DNA of 64,000 bases from Acidimicrobiaceae bacterium (GTDB lineage: Bacteria > Actinomycetota > Acidimicrobiia > Acidimicrobiales > Aldehydirespiratoraceae), in NCBI GenBank assembly GCA_009842325.1, contig VYFQ01000003.1, forward strand, positions 1-64,000. The letters are read 5' to 3'. The notes under the pieces were generated by a model. It had not been told where the DNA came from. It saw only the letters and a program-made list of their open reading frames with translations, and made no database searches. Shown here in pieces: positions 32,251-40,866 of this stretch. Both the position numbers and the translations under genes were made by a program. Position 1 is the stretch's first letter; each line of letters opens with the position of its first letter.

Positions 32251-34329
32251 TCAGGGACTCAGAGCGACGATCTCGCGGCGGTAAGGGGTGGTGTCGGCGT
32301 CGTCGGTGGGCGCTTCCAGTTCCTCCGCGTAGCGGCGACCGTCCCACACCGCGGCCGCGATCGTGCCGGGAGCCAGAGCGTCTCCCACGGCCCGGACGCT
32401 GCGCAGGCCGCTGTCGGCCCAATCGTCGCGCCGGGCCAGCAAGTCCTGGGCCAGCCCGTCGACGGGCAGGCGGGCCGTCACCAGCAGCACCGCGTCGGCG
32501 TCGATCCGGCCCTCGCGGCCGGTGAAGGCGCACTCGGTTCGCAGACCGTCGTCGAGCACGGCCGACACCGCTCTCGACGTGTGCAGTTCGACGCCCGCTT
32601 CCATGAGACGGGCCTGGATGCGGTGCTGCTCCATAGTGTTGACCGTCCACCTCGACACCAGCGGCTCCGGCGTGGCCAGCACCACCTCGTAACCCTCGCC
32701 TTGCAGCAGTTCGGCCAGCACGCCGCCCATGTAGTAGTGGTCGTCGTCGTAGACGGCCACCCGAGCGCCGGCGGGCGGGCGGGTTCCGGCCAGGATGTCG
32801 TCGGGCGTGTACACCGGCAGGCCGCCTATGGACATGGCGCCGGCCCGGGTGTGCCAGCGGGCCACGCCGTCGCGGCGCCACTGCGAGCCGGTGGCCACCG
32901 CGATGTGGTCGAAGCCGTAGGAGAGGGCCTCCGCGGCAGTCATGTCACTCTCCAGGAAGTGCTGGACGTTGTCGAGCCGCGAGATCTGGCCCAGGCGGTA
33001 GTCCACCACCCGGATCCATTCGGCCAGCCCGGGCAGGCGGGCCTCGGCTGACACTCGTCCTCCCAGGGTGCGGGACTTCTCGACCAGCACCACTTCGTAG
33101 CCGCGCTTGCCCAGCGCCATGGCCGCCTCCAGACCGGCCGGGCCGGCGCCCACCACCAGCGCCTTCTCGGCCGCGTGGCGGGGCCGGTAGTCCTCGGGGT
33201 GCCAGCCGCGCCGCCACTCCTCGCCCATCGACGGGTTCTGGGTGCAGCGGATGGGAGACATCGTGTAGTCGCCGGTCACGCAGATGTTGCAGCCGATGCA
33301 CTCGCGGATGTCCTCCGGCCGGCCCTCCTCGATCTTGAGGGGCAGGTACGGGTCGGCGATGGAGGGCCGGGCCGCGCCGATGAAGTCGAGGATGCCCTGG
33401 CGGATCATGCGGACCATGGTGTCGGGGGAGGTGAAGCGGCCGACCCCGACCACCGGCTTGGAGGTCAGGGCCTTCAGGCCCCGCACCCACTGCTCCTCGT
33501 GGGCCTCGGCGCTGAAGCGAGACGTGACGCTGTCGTCCTCCCAGGTGCCCGGCACGAAGTCCCACAGGTCGGGGATGTCACCCAGCTCGCCGATCACCTC
33601 CTCGATCTCGGCGCGGTCGATGCCGTCGCGGTACATGGTCTCGTCCACAGTGATCCGGCAGGCCACCGCGGCCCGGCCGGCGACCTCGTCGACGGCGTCC
33701 TCCAGCAGCTCGCGCAGCAGCCGCATCCGGTTGCGGAGGCTGCCTCCGTACTCGTCGCTGCGGTGGTTGTAGCGGCGCGACAGGAAGTGATGGGCCGCGC
33801 CGAGGGAGTGGCCCGAGTAGACGTAGACCAGGTCGAACCCGGCTCGCAGCGAGCGGTCCACGGCTTGGCGGTGCCAGCGTCGCAGGTTGGCGATGTCCCG
33901 CTTGGTCATGGCCCGGGCCTGGACAGGGTGGGAGGAACCGGAGATCACCGGCAGTGCCGACGGCGCCTGCGGAACCACACGGGAGTGGAGGTTGGTGCCG
34001 TCGAGTCCGTTGTAGGCGAGCTCGACACCGGCCAGCGCCCCGCAGTCGTGGACCCGCTCGGCCATCACCGCCAGCGCGGGGATGTCGCTGTCGTCCCATA
34101 TCCGGGCCTCGATGTAGGGCGTGACCTCTGACGTGTAGTGGATCTCGGCTTCCTCGGTGCACACCACCGCCCAGCCGCCCTGGGCCTTGACCGCCCGCAT
34201 CTCGGCGCAGGCTCTGGGGTCCCGGTAGCCCATGCCGTTGCAGTGCGGCACCTGGAAGAACCGGTTCTTGGCCACCAGCGGGCCGATCGGAACCGGCTCG
34301 AACAGGACGTCGTAGGCGGGGTCGCGCAT
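32251..34329 (-). CDS. dimethylamine/trimethylamine dehydrogenase-like flavoprotein (FMN, 4Fe-4S, FAD-fold)
   Basis: This 692-residue protein aligns by eye along its whole length with methylamine dehydrogenases of the TMADH/DMADH group. It has an N-terminal OYE-type FMN barrel with Cys30 in QVPHCNGMG (the residue carrying 6-S-cysteinyl FMN), and four cluster cysteines C344, C347, C350 and C362 (ECIGCNIC, RCTQNPSMG). A Rossmann ADP/FAD-binding half follows (ALVVGAGPAGLEAAMALG). The residue that is Tyr60 in TMADH is Glu60 here, and the loop after the cluster (TGDYTMSP) lacks the Trp of TMADH, so the trimethylammonium cage is not conserved; these regions look closer to DMADH. A secondary amine is the probable substrate, with electrons passed to an electron-transferring flavoprotein. 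Neighbours are an APH-like kinase (5 bp upstream) and Tpx. Confidence 0.85.
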   Translation of the reverse strand: MRDPAYDVLFEPVPIGPLVAKNRFFQVPHCNGMGYRDPRACAEMRAVKAQGGWAVVCTEEAEIHYTSEVTPYIEARIWDDSDIPALAVMAERVHDCGALAGVELAYNGLDGTNLHSRVVPQAPSALPVISGSSHPVQARAMTKRDIANLRRWHRQAVDRSLRAGFDLVYVYSGHSLGAAHHFLSRRYNHRSDEYGGSLRNRMRLLRELLEDAVDEVAGRAAVACRITVDETMYRDGIDRAEIEEVIGELGDIPDLWDFVPGTWEDDSVTSRFSAEAHEEQWVRGLKALTSKPVVGVGRFTSPDTMVRMIRQGILDFIGAARPSIADPYLPLKIEEGRPEDIRECIGCNICVTGDYTMSPIRCTQNPSMGEEWRRGWHPEDYRPRHAAEKALVVGAGPAGLEAAMALGKRGYEVVLVEKSRTLGGRVSAEARLPGLAEWIRVVDYRLGQISRLDNVQHFLESDMTAAEALSYGFDHIAVATGSQWRRDGVARWHTRAGAMSIGGLPVYTPDDILAGTRPPAGARVAVYDDDHYYMGGVLAELLQGEGYEVVLATPEPLVSRWTVNTMEQHRIQARLMEAGVELHTSRAVSAVLDDGLRTECAFTGREGRIDADAVLLVTARLPVDGLAQDLLARRDDWADSGLRSVRAVGDALAPGTIAAAVWDGRRYAEELEAPTDDADTTPYRREIVALSP

Positions 34330-34334
34330 GGGCG

Positions 34335-35429
34335 TCAGGACGCCGAGTCGAGGGCTTCGGCGCAGCGGGCCAGGGAGTAGTCGATGAACAGCCGGGCGCC
34401 ACTGTCGTCGTAGTGCTGGTTGTCGCCCATGGCGCCCGCTGTGTGGCGCACCCTCACGCCCTCGATGATGCAGGCCACCCGCCAGAACTGCAGCGCCACG
34501 TACCAGTCCAGCGACGACAGGTCCCGGTCGGATCGCCGGCTGTAGCGCTCCAGCACATCAGCAGGGCTGCCGAAGCCTTCGACGGTGGTGGGCATGTCGG
34601 CCAGCCGGCCCTTGCCCCTCTCCGTGTCGCCCCACCAAGTCACCAGCCCGGCCACGTCGATCAGCACGTCGCCGAGGGTGCACAGCTCCCAGTCGAGCAC
34701 CGCGGCCACCGATCCGTCGGCGGCCATGATGCAGTTGTCGAGGCGGTAGTCGCCGTGCACGATCCCTACCCCCTGCTGATCGGGGATCGTCGCCACCAGC
34801 CGGTCGTGCAGGGCCCTCACCAGGGGCAGGTCGCGGTCGGAGCCTTCGTCCACCTGGCGCTGCCAGCGCCGCAGTTGGCGGGCGCAGTAGCCCTCGCGGC
34901 GGCCGAGGTCGCCCAGTCCGACGTCGTCGGGGTCCAGGGAGTGAAGGTCCGCGAGGGTGTCGATGATCGAGCGGGCCATGATCGGTCGCACCGTCTCGTC
35001 GACCTCGATCGCGTCGGTCCGGTCGAACACCACGGAGCCGTCCACATGGTCCATGACGTAGAAGTCGGTCCCGTTGACCTCGGGGTCGGTGCACAATCCC
35101 AGCGCGGGCGGAACCGGCACCGGGGTGGGGGCCAGGGCCGAGATGACCCGGTGCTCGCGGCCCATGTCGTGGGCGCTGGCCAGCACGTGGCCGGTGGGCG
35201 GGCGCCGCAAGACCACCCGGCGGCCGGTTGCATCGGTGACTACGAACGTGAGGTTCGAAGCACCCCCCGCGATGGGCTCGAAGTCGAGCGGCGCGATCGT
35301 GCCCACCTCCGCCGCCAGCCAGGCGGTGACCGGCTCTGGATCGATTCCCTTCGGTGCTCGGGCCACGGCGCTAGCGTCGCCCGGCAGCGCCCCGAATGCA
35401 AGCCTCCGGGGATCTAGCGGCTGCGTCAC
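34335..35429 (-). CDS. phosphotransferase family protein (APH-like, ACAD10/11 N-domain type)
   Basis: The 364-residue protein has the aminoglycoside-phosphotransferase kinase fold: the nucleotide loop in IAGGASNLTFVVTD and RVVLRRPP (Lys replaced by an RR motif), the catalytic loop IVHGDYRLDNCIM and the metal motif VLDWELCTLGD. This branch is typically associated with acyl-CoA dehydrogenases and is thought to phosphorylate hydroxyacyl-CoA substrates rather than antibiotics (as shown for mammalian ACAD10/11). It is 5 bp upstream of the DMADH-like gene, so they form an operon. Lipid or amine substrate not assigned. Confidence 0.88.
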   Translation of the reverse strand: MTQPLDPRRLAFGALPGDASAVARAPKGIDPEPVTAWLAAEVGTIAPLDFEPIAGGASNLTFVVTDATGRRVVLRRPPTGHVLASAHDMGREHRVISALAPTPVPVPPALGLCTDPEVNGTDFYVMDHVDGSVVFDRTDAIEVDETVRPIMARSIIDTLADLHSLDPDDVGLGDLGRREGYCARQLRRWQRQVDEGSDRDLPLVRALHDRLVATIPDQQGVGIVHGDYRLDNCIMAADGSVAAVLDWELCTLGDVLIDVAGLVTWWGDTERGKGRLADMPTTVEGFGSPADVLERYSRRSDRDLSSLDWYVALQFWRVACIIEGVRVRHTAGAMGDNQHYDDSGARLFIDYSLARCAEALDSAS

Positions 35430-35447
35430 GCGGCAGGGAGGTCAACC

Positions 35448-36431
35448 ATGAGAGTGGGCTTCATCGGATTGGGAAACGTGGGGTCGAAGCTCGCAGGGAG
35501 CCTGCTGCGCAACGGTTTCGATCTGGTGGTGCGGGACCTGGATCGCTCGGCCGCGGCTGCGTTGGAGTCTGCGGGCGCGGGGTGGGCCGACAGTCCCGCC
35601 GAGATGGCTGCAACTGCCGACATGGTGATCACCTGTCTGCCCAGCCCCGCGGCCAGCGCGGCGGTGATGGAGGCCAGCGACGGAATCCTGGCCGGTCTGG
35701 CCGCCCGCCCCGACCGCGGCGACGATGCCGAGCCGGTCATCTGGGCCGAGATGAGCACCACCGACGAAGCAGAGGTCCGACGCCTGGCCGCGCTGGTGGC
35801 CGCCGCGGGCGGCGCCGCAGTGGACTGCCCGGTGTCGGGAGGCTGCCACCGGGCGGCCACCGGCAACATCTCGATCTTCGCGGGCTGCGACCGGGCGACA
35901 TTCGAGCGGGCCCTGCCGGTGCTCACCGCCATGGGCCGCAACATCCTGCACGCCGGGCCACTCGGCTCGGCATCGATCCTCAAGGTGGTCACCAACTACC
36001 TGGCCACCGCCAACCTGGTGTCGCTGTGCGAGGCGCTGGTCACCTCGAAACAGGCCGGGATCGACCTGAACACCGCCTACGAGGCCATCCGCATCTCGTC
36101 GGGCAACTCGTTCGTGCATGAGACCGAGAGCCAGGTCATCCTCAACGGCAGCCGGGACATCAACTTCACCATGGACCTGGTGCAGAAGGATTTGTCGCTG
36201 TTCGCGGCGGTGGCCGAGCGGGCCGGCGTGCCCTTGGAGTTGTCGCCGGTGCTGATCGACATATTCGACGACGCCGCGGTTCGCTACGGGTCGCGGGAGT
36301 GGTCTCCGAACGTGGTGCGCCGGCTTGAGGAGGCTGTGGGCACTTCGGTGCTCGCTCCTGGATTTCCGGCGCAGATGATTGACGACGAGCCTGAGGTGCC
36401 TGGTCGCGAGGTGGTTGTCTCCCGGGGCTGA
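35448..36431 (+). CDS. NAD(P)-dependent oxidoreductase, 3-hydroxyisobutyrate dehydrogenase family
   Basis: The 327-residue enzyme starts behind GGGAGG and shows the Rossmann GLGNVGSKLA, the substrate motif VDCPVSGGCHRAATG and the catalytic lysine segment GSASILKVVTNYLATA. It is about 40 residues longer than the other family member in the window (359-1228), with a C-terminal extension beyond residue 290. It is divergent from the phosphotransferase-DMADH operon and ends in a large inverted repeat. Substrate unknown. Confidence 0.92.
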   Translation: MRVGFIGLGNVGSKLAGSLLRNGFDLVVRDLDRSAAAALESAGAGWADSPAEMAATADMVITCLPSPAASAAVMEASDGILAGLAARPDRGDDAEPVIWAEMSTTDEAEVRRLAALVAAAGGAAVDCPVSGGCHRAATGNISIFAGCDRATFERALPVLTAMGRNILHAGPLGSASILKVVTNYLATANLVSLCEALVTSKQAGIDLNTAYEAIRISSGNSFVHETESQVILNGSRDINFTMDLVQKDLSLFAAVAERAGVPLELSPVLIDIFDDAAVRYGSREWSPNVVRRLEEAVGTSVLAPGFPAQMIDDEPEVPGREVVVSRG

Positions 36432-36445
36432 CTTTGTGTCGTTCC

Positions 36446-36532
36446 GGCCGGCGGGTCCTGTCGCCGAGTCAGATGACCGACACGGGCTTCGCCCTATTCG
36501 TCGGTCATCTGACTCGTCGCCACCCGCCGGCC
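36446..36532. terminator. large bidirectional terminator-like inverted repeat
   Basis: An 87-nt inverted repeat sits between two convergent genes. The core arms (16 bp, 36466-36481 and 36500-36515) are perfectly complementary; the outer arms GGCCGGCGGGT (36446-36456) and ACCCGCCGGCC (36522-36532) also match, and a small GGGC-ttc-GCCC hairpin sits at the tip. The placement fits a terminator for both strands. A role as a folded RNA or recombination site is possible. Confidence 0.7.
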
Positions 36533-36552
36533 TGGCGGGACTGACCAGAGGA

Positions 36553-37794
36553 CTAACCGAAGGCGCCGTCGGCGCGGAGGGTGGCGATTCGTCCTGTGCC
36601 TAGTCCGAGTACTTGCTCCATTACCTCGTCGGTGTGCTGGCCTACGGTGGGGGCTTTGGAGGGGTTGGCTGGCTTGCTGCCGTCTACGTAGACGGGGAGG
36701 GGGAGTTGTTCGCAGCCGACCTCGTTGGTGGGTAGGAAGCCGATGCGGGCTTGGAACTGGGGGTCGTCGCCTATGTTGGCCGGGGTGTTGAACGGGGCGA
36801 TGGGGGTGTTGACCTCGTTGCTGAAGGTGAGCCACTCCTCGCAGGTCTTGGTGGCGAAGATGGCTTTGAGCTCGTGTTGCAGTTCGGTGTTGCCCCGGGC
36901 GTGGTCGGCGTAGGTGGACCCTGGCCAGCGCTCGTACAGGTCCATGCGTCCAACTCCCTCGCAGAAGTTGCGCCAGAAGGCTTGCTCTGAGGCCATGAAC
37001 AGCACATGGCCGTCGGCGGCGGCGTAGGCCTGGTAGCGCACGCCCTCCCACATGCCGGCCAGGCCGGCGGGGCGCCGCTCGTAGTTGTCGGACGGGTTGC
37101 CGGTCACTTCGTCGTCGGGGCGAAGGTAGGCCCGCTCGGACTCGATGCGGTACCAGTCCATGTAGGCCGAAGCGTCGGACTGGGCTACCTCGATCTCGCA
37201 GCCCTCGCCGGTGTCGCGGGCCTTGATCACGGCGGCCAGCACGGCCAGCGCGGCCAGCATCGGGCCGACGTTGATGCCGACGTTGGGCATGTCGGGCGGG
37301 ATGCGGGTGAAGCCCTCATCGTCGACGACGGGCTGCACGATCCCCGACCAGGTGTCGTAGGCGATGCCGTGGCTGGGCATGTCCTTGTAGGGGCCGGTGG
37401 CGCCGTAGCCCGACAGGGTGGCGAACACCAGCCGGGGGTTGGCTGCGCTGAGTATGTCGTAGCCGAGCCCGAGGCGGGCCAGGGTGCCGGGGCGCATGGC
37501 CTCCACCACCACGTCGGCGGTGGCGGCCAGATCGATGTACAGCTGCCGCCCGGCCGGGTTCTTGAGGTCGAGAGTCACGCTGCGCTTGCCCCGGTGGGTG
37601 TGCAGGTGCAGCAGCGACACGCCCTCGACAATGGGCCAGGTCATCTGGCGGATGTAGTCACCGGCGGGCGACTCGACCTTGATCACGTCGGCGCCCAGGT
37701 CGGCCAGGAAGGTTCCGAGGTGTCCGGGCCCGAGAAGGCTCGACTCGATCACCCGCACCCCGGCCAGCAGCCCAGGAGCATGCTCGTCAGTCAC
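36553..37794 (-). CDS. CaiB/BaiF family CoA transferase
   Basis: The 413-residue class III CoA transferase begins at a GTG (VTDEHAPGLLAGVRVIESS); the frame is open far upstream but without similarity. Motifs: FLADLGADVIKVESPAGD, RGKRSVTLDLKNPAGRQLYIDLA, VFATLSGYGATGPYKDMPSHGIAYDTWSG with the family Asp region. It differs from the other CaiB gene (26012) in keeping the VIKVE motif. It follows the FAD oxidase gene on the same strand, 22 bp away, so the two are probably cotranscribed. Confidence 0.92.
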   Translation of the reverse strand: MTDEHAPGLLAGVRVIESSLLGPGHLGTFLADLGADVIKVESPAGDYIRQMTWPIVEGVSLLHLHTHRGKRSVTLDLKNPAGRQLYIDLAATADVVVEAMRPGTLARLGLGYDILSAANPRLVFATLSGYGATGPYKDMPSHGIAYDTWSGIVQPVVDDEGFTRIPPDMPNVGINVGPMLAALAVLAAVIKARDTGEGCEIEVAQSDASAYMDWYRIESERAYLRPDDEVTGNPSDNYERRPAGLAGMWEGVRYQAYAAADGHVLFMASEQAFWRNFCEGVGRMDLYERWPGSTYADHARGNTELQHELKAIFATKTCEEWLTFSNEVNTPIAPFNTPANIGDDPQFQARIGFLPTNEVGCEQLPLPVYVDGSKPANPSKAPTVGQHTDEVMEQVLGLGTGRIATLRADGAFG

Positions 37795-37816
37795 GGCGGC
37801 CAGTGTAAGGACAGGT

Positions 37817-39418
37817 TCAGGGGTCGATGAGTACGCCGGGGTTGAGGATGCCGTTGGGGTCGAGCCGCTGCTTGACGGCCCGGACGGACTCGGCGAACAG
37901 CTCGGGGCGCTGGCGGTCGTAGCCGCCGGGTCGGTGCATGCGGCCCACCGCGTGGTGGTGGGTGACGGTGCCGCCCGCATCGACGACCGCTTGGTTGGCT
38001 GCGTCCTTGATGATCTGCCACTGGGCGATCTCGCTGCTCTGGGCGCCCATGCCCGACCACGTGTAGTAGGGCGCCGGGCCGTCGGTGTAGACGTGGGTGA
38101 ACCGGCACGACAGCGAGTGGTGCGGTCCGAACGTGTCGGTGAGGGCGGCACCCACCCTGGTGCGGATCTCGTTGTCGAAGTCGGGCCAGCGGTCCCACGT
38201 GATGGCCGTCTCGAATGTGTCGTTGATCAGGCCCAGTGAGGTCTCCACGCCGTTGCCCACACCGATGAAGGCGTTGCGCCAGGCCCCCACGGCGCCACCC
38301 CGGCCGGTGGGCTTGCCCGTACCGTCGTCGACCCGGATGTCGTCGTCGTCCACGCGGCCGCCGCAGTCGCGGGCGATCTCCACCGCGGCGGCGATGTTGT
38401 GGCGCTGGCTGAGTTCGGCCGACTCGAACGACACGATCACCAGGGCCTGCTTGCCGTCGAGTCCCGCGGCCCGGCGGGCCTCGGCAGGGTCGAGGATGCG
38501 CAGGTTGGCCGGCCACAGCTTGGCCTGCACGATGTGTCGCACGGCCTCGCAGCCCGCTTGCCACGACTCGAACGTGACCCCGGCGGTGGCCCTGAAAGTC
38601 GGTCGGCGCTGGATCCGCATCCAGGCCTCGGTGATGATCCCGTAGACGCCTTCGGAGCCGATGACCATTCGGTCGGGGCTCGGCCCCGCCCCCGAGCCGG
38701 GCAGCCGTCGCGACTCCCACCAACCGGCCGGGGTGATCATGCGCACCGACTCGACGAAGTCGTCGATGTGGGTGTGGTTGGTGGCGTAGTGGCCGCCGGA
38801 GCGGGTGGCGATCCAGCCGCCGAGGGTGGAGAACCGGAACGACTGCGGGAAGTGTCTGAGGGTGTGGCCGCTGGGGCGGAGCTGGTCCTCGAGGTGTGGC
38901 CCGAACACTCCGGCCTGGATGCGGGCGGCCCGGGAGACGTCGTCGATCTCCAGTACCTGGTCGAGCTGGTCGAGGGAGATCACCACGGTGGGTCCCAGGT
39001 CGTCGTGGGGGGTGACGCCCCACACCACCGACGATCCGCCGCCGTAGGGAACGGTCACGTAGCCGTTGGAGTCGCACCAGTCGAGGGTGGCCTCCACCTC
39101 GGTCTCGTCGCGGGGGTGGGCCACCACGTCGGGCGGGTTGCCGAAGTCGAGGTTGAAGGCCCGCACCCGTTCGGTGAAGTGGGCGCCGTAGGCGTAGCGG
39201 GCCCGGTCGTAGGTCGTGGTCGAGCACCAGCCGGCCACGGAGTCCGGCACCGGGATGCGGGGAGCCCTGAGTTCGGCATCGTCCAGCGACGGCACCGGCC
39301 GGGCCGTGATCTCGGTGCCGTACCGCTTCGACAGCTTGGCCGCCAGCGCGGCCCGGTCGGCGTCGGAGGGCTCCTCGGACTCCAGGCACCAGGCCCAGAA
39401 CGACTTGCGGTCAGCCAA
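37817..39418 (-). CDS. FAD-binding oxidase, alkyl-DHAP synthase-like (PCMH/VAO family)
   Basis: The 533-residue flavoprotein has the PCMH-type FAD domain (PPDVVAHPRDETEVEATLDW, VPYGGGSSVVWG, QAGVFGPHLEDQLRPSGHTLRHFPQSFRFSTLGGWIATRSGGH) and a C-terminal FAD-oxidase domain ending HHHAVGRMHRPGGYD...KQRLDPNGILNPG. The HHH and the overall layout match alkyldihydroxyacetonephosphate synthase and relatives, including bacterial D-2-hydroxyacid oxidases. I propose the TTG at 39418 (LADRKSFWAW): it has GGAGGAGA six bases upstream, while no ATG near the family N-terminus has one. If it is an ADPS homologue it would make ether lipids, but family members are diverse. Confidence 0.85.
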   Translation of the reverse strand: MADRKSFWAWCLESEEPSDADRAALAAKLSKRYGTEITARPVPSLDDAELRAPRIPVPDSVAGWCSTTTYDRARYAYGAHFTERVRAFNLDFGNPPDVVAHPRDETEVEATLDWCDSNGYVTVPYGGGSSVVWGVTPHDDLGPTVVISLDQLDQVLEIDDVSRAARIQAGVFGPHLEDQLRPSGHTLRHFPQSFRFSTLGGWIATRSGGHYATNHTHIDDFVESVRMITPAGWWESRRLPGSGAGPSPDRMVIGSEGVYGIITEAWMRIQRRPTFRATAGVTFESWQAGCEAVRHIVQAKLWPANLRILDPAEARRAAGLDGKQALVIVSFESAELSQRHNIAAAVEIARDCGGRVDDDDIRVDDGTGKPTGRGGAVGAWRNAFIGVGNGVETSLGLINDTFETAITWDRWPDFDNEIRTRVGAALTDTFGPHHSLSCRFTHVYTDGPAPYYTWSGMGAQSSEIAQWQIIKDAANQAVVDAGGTVTHHHAVGRMHRPGGYDRQRPELFAESVRAVKQRLDPNGILNPGVLIDP

Positions 39419-39486
39419 CGGATCTCCTCCGGCGACGTGTCCTGCTCCCCAGACCAGGACTGGTGCCCGCACCGTAGCCGCGAGCG

Positions 39487-40701
39487 CTATCGAGTCCCAT
39501 GGCTCGCGTCGCGCCTCAACTGGATCCGAACGTTGACGGCCAGGATCAGGACCGCGCCTACAACGAACAGGTCGAATCTCGGGAGAGTGATGCCGAGCGC
39601 CATCAGAGCCAGGAGCGAGACTGCCGGCCCCAGGCACAGCAGGGAATTGACTGCCGTGTCCTCAGATCTGATGTTCCCGACTCGCAACAGCATTCCGGCC
39701 ACCGAGACCGCAGCTCCGATCACCAGCGCGCCGAGAACGGCTCCCCATGTCAGCGATCCTTGAACCTGTGGTGTGAGCAATCCGATCAGGACATTTATGG
39801 GAAGAGCAAGGAGCCGAGACAGCACGTATCCCAACAGGGTCAGCCAGATAAGCAAGCGGCGATCAGGATTTCCTCGCTGCTCGATGGGCCGCGTCTCGAG
39901 ACTCCCGTCCCCGCCGGGTGGCTGGGTTCCTCCGGCGGGAGCCAGCGCGTAGTAGAGGACCTTCCCGTAGGCGAGATTGCTGAGAACGCTCAACGCGCCC
40001 AGCAGCGATGCCACGACGGCAATGATCATTCCGGCTGCCACCTTGTAGGACACCAGGTCCGCGACCGAGCGGATCTGTCCTCCTGCCTGGCTGCCCAGCA
40101 TCAAGACCAGGCCGGATCCTGCCAGCGCGGTGAGGGCCATGCCCTCCTTCGAGATGGCCCGGCGGGCGTGCCCGACTGACGCCGGCGCGCCGCGGAACAG
40201 TCGGTCACTGTCCTCATGGCGCGCCAGGGCGTACACCAGGAACACGGGCCATAGTTCGAAGATGGTGGTCGCGATGGCGGTCTCGAGAATCGTGGCCGCC
40301 CATGCCAGGAAGCCGTAGTGCAAGCTTGAGATCAGCGCCCAGACGATGGGCATCCTGGCCCAACCGAGGACATCCTTGCGACCTGATTCCTTCAGGACTA
40401 CGGACTTCCTGCTCCCGGTGGCTCCGCTCGTCCGCCGAAAGTATGTGAAATGAACTCGGGGCTTCTTGAGGTTTCGACGTTGGGCGGTGCTCAGGTGCCG
40501 GTTGACGTAGCTGTCCTTCGAACACAGAAGAAACAGACCAGGTATGGATACCTGCATGATCGTGATCGTGAAGTTGAAATAGAAGGGGTTGGTGTCCGAA
40601 GCAGCGAGATGAAGGATGGGTGGAACCGACGCGTACAGGAACGTGGCTGTCAGCACCAAGCGGACGGCGCGGCCGCGGTGGCTCATCGTCGGAGCAGACA
40701 T
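39487..40701 (-). CDS. multi-pass membrane protein, EamA/DMT-type transporter-like
   Basis: The 404-residue integral membrane protein has about ten hydrophobic segments (for example LVLTATFLYASVPPILHLAA and LLIWLTLLGYVLSRLLAL). The segment LAWAATILETAIATTIFELWPVFLVYALA resembles the pore helix pair of drug/metabolite (EamA) transporters. A charged loop of about 50 residues follows the second helix. I use the ATG at 40701 because the longer frame would run through the tRNA-Ala gene. Substrate unknown. Its local GC and codon use are slightly lower than the neighbours. Confidence 0.72.
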   Translation of the reverse strand: MSAPTMSHRGRAVRLVLTATFLYASVPPILHLAASDTNPFYFNFTITIMQVSIPGLFLLCSKDSYVNRHLSTAQRRNLKKPRVHFTYFRRTSGATGSRKSVVLKESGRKDVLGWARMPIVWALISSLHYGFLAWAATILETAIATTIFELWPVFLVYALARHEDSDRLFRGAPASVGHARRAISKEGMALTALAGSGLVLMLGSQAGGQIRSVADLVSYKVAAGMIIAVVASLLGALSVLSNLAYGKVLYYALAPAGGTQPPGGDGSLETRPIEQRGNPDRRLLIWLTLLGYVLSRLLALPINVLIGLLTPQVQGSLTWGAVLGALVIGAAVSVAGMLLRVGNIRSEDTAVNSLLCLGPAVSLLALMALGITLPRFDLFVVGAVLILAVNVRIQLRRDASHGTR

Positions 40702-40746
40702 CGGGCCGGTCCGTTCAACACGTTCGCGGGATCCCCAAGAAGGACG

Positions 40747-40819
40747 TGGAGCTAAGGGGAATTGAACCCCTGACCTCTTCCATGCCATGGAAGCGCTCTA
40801 CCAACTGAGCTATAGCCCC
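40747..40819 (-). tRNA. tRNA-Ala (anticodon GGC)
   Basis: On the minus strand, GGGGCTATAGCTCAGTTGG opens a full cloverleaf: a 7-bp acceptor with the alanine identity pair G3:U70, anticodon loop ATGGCAT (GGC), T-arm GGGGTTCAATTCCCC, and A as discriminator. CCA is not encoded. The 3' end sequence (GTGGAGCTAAGG on plus, 40746-40757) recurs at 44776 and 44985. Confidence 0.96.
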
Positions 40820-40866
40820 GAGGGTGCCGACAGGCTAGCGGAATCGGGGGGATTAGTGTTCACGTC

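Noticed and set aside
40702-40788. N-terminal extension of the membrane transporter
   Set aside because: The longer frame would run through the tRNA-Ala gene; the extension is not hydrophobic or conserved in style and a nearer ATG at 40701 fits.
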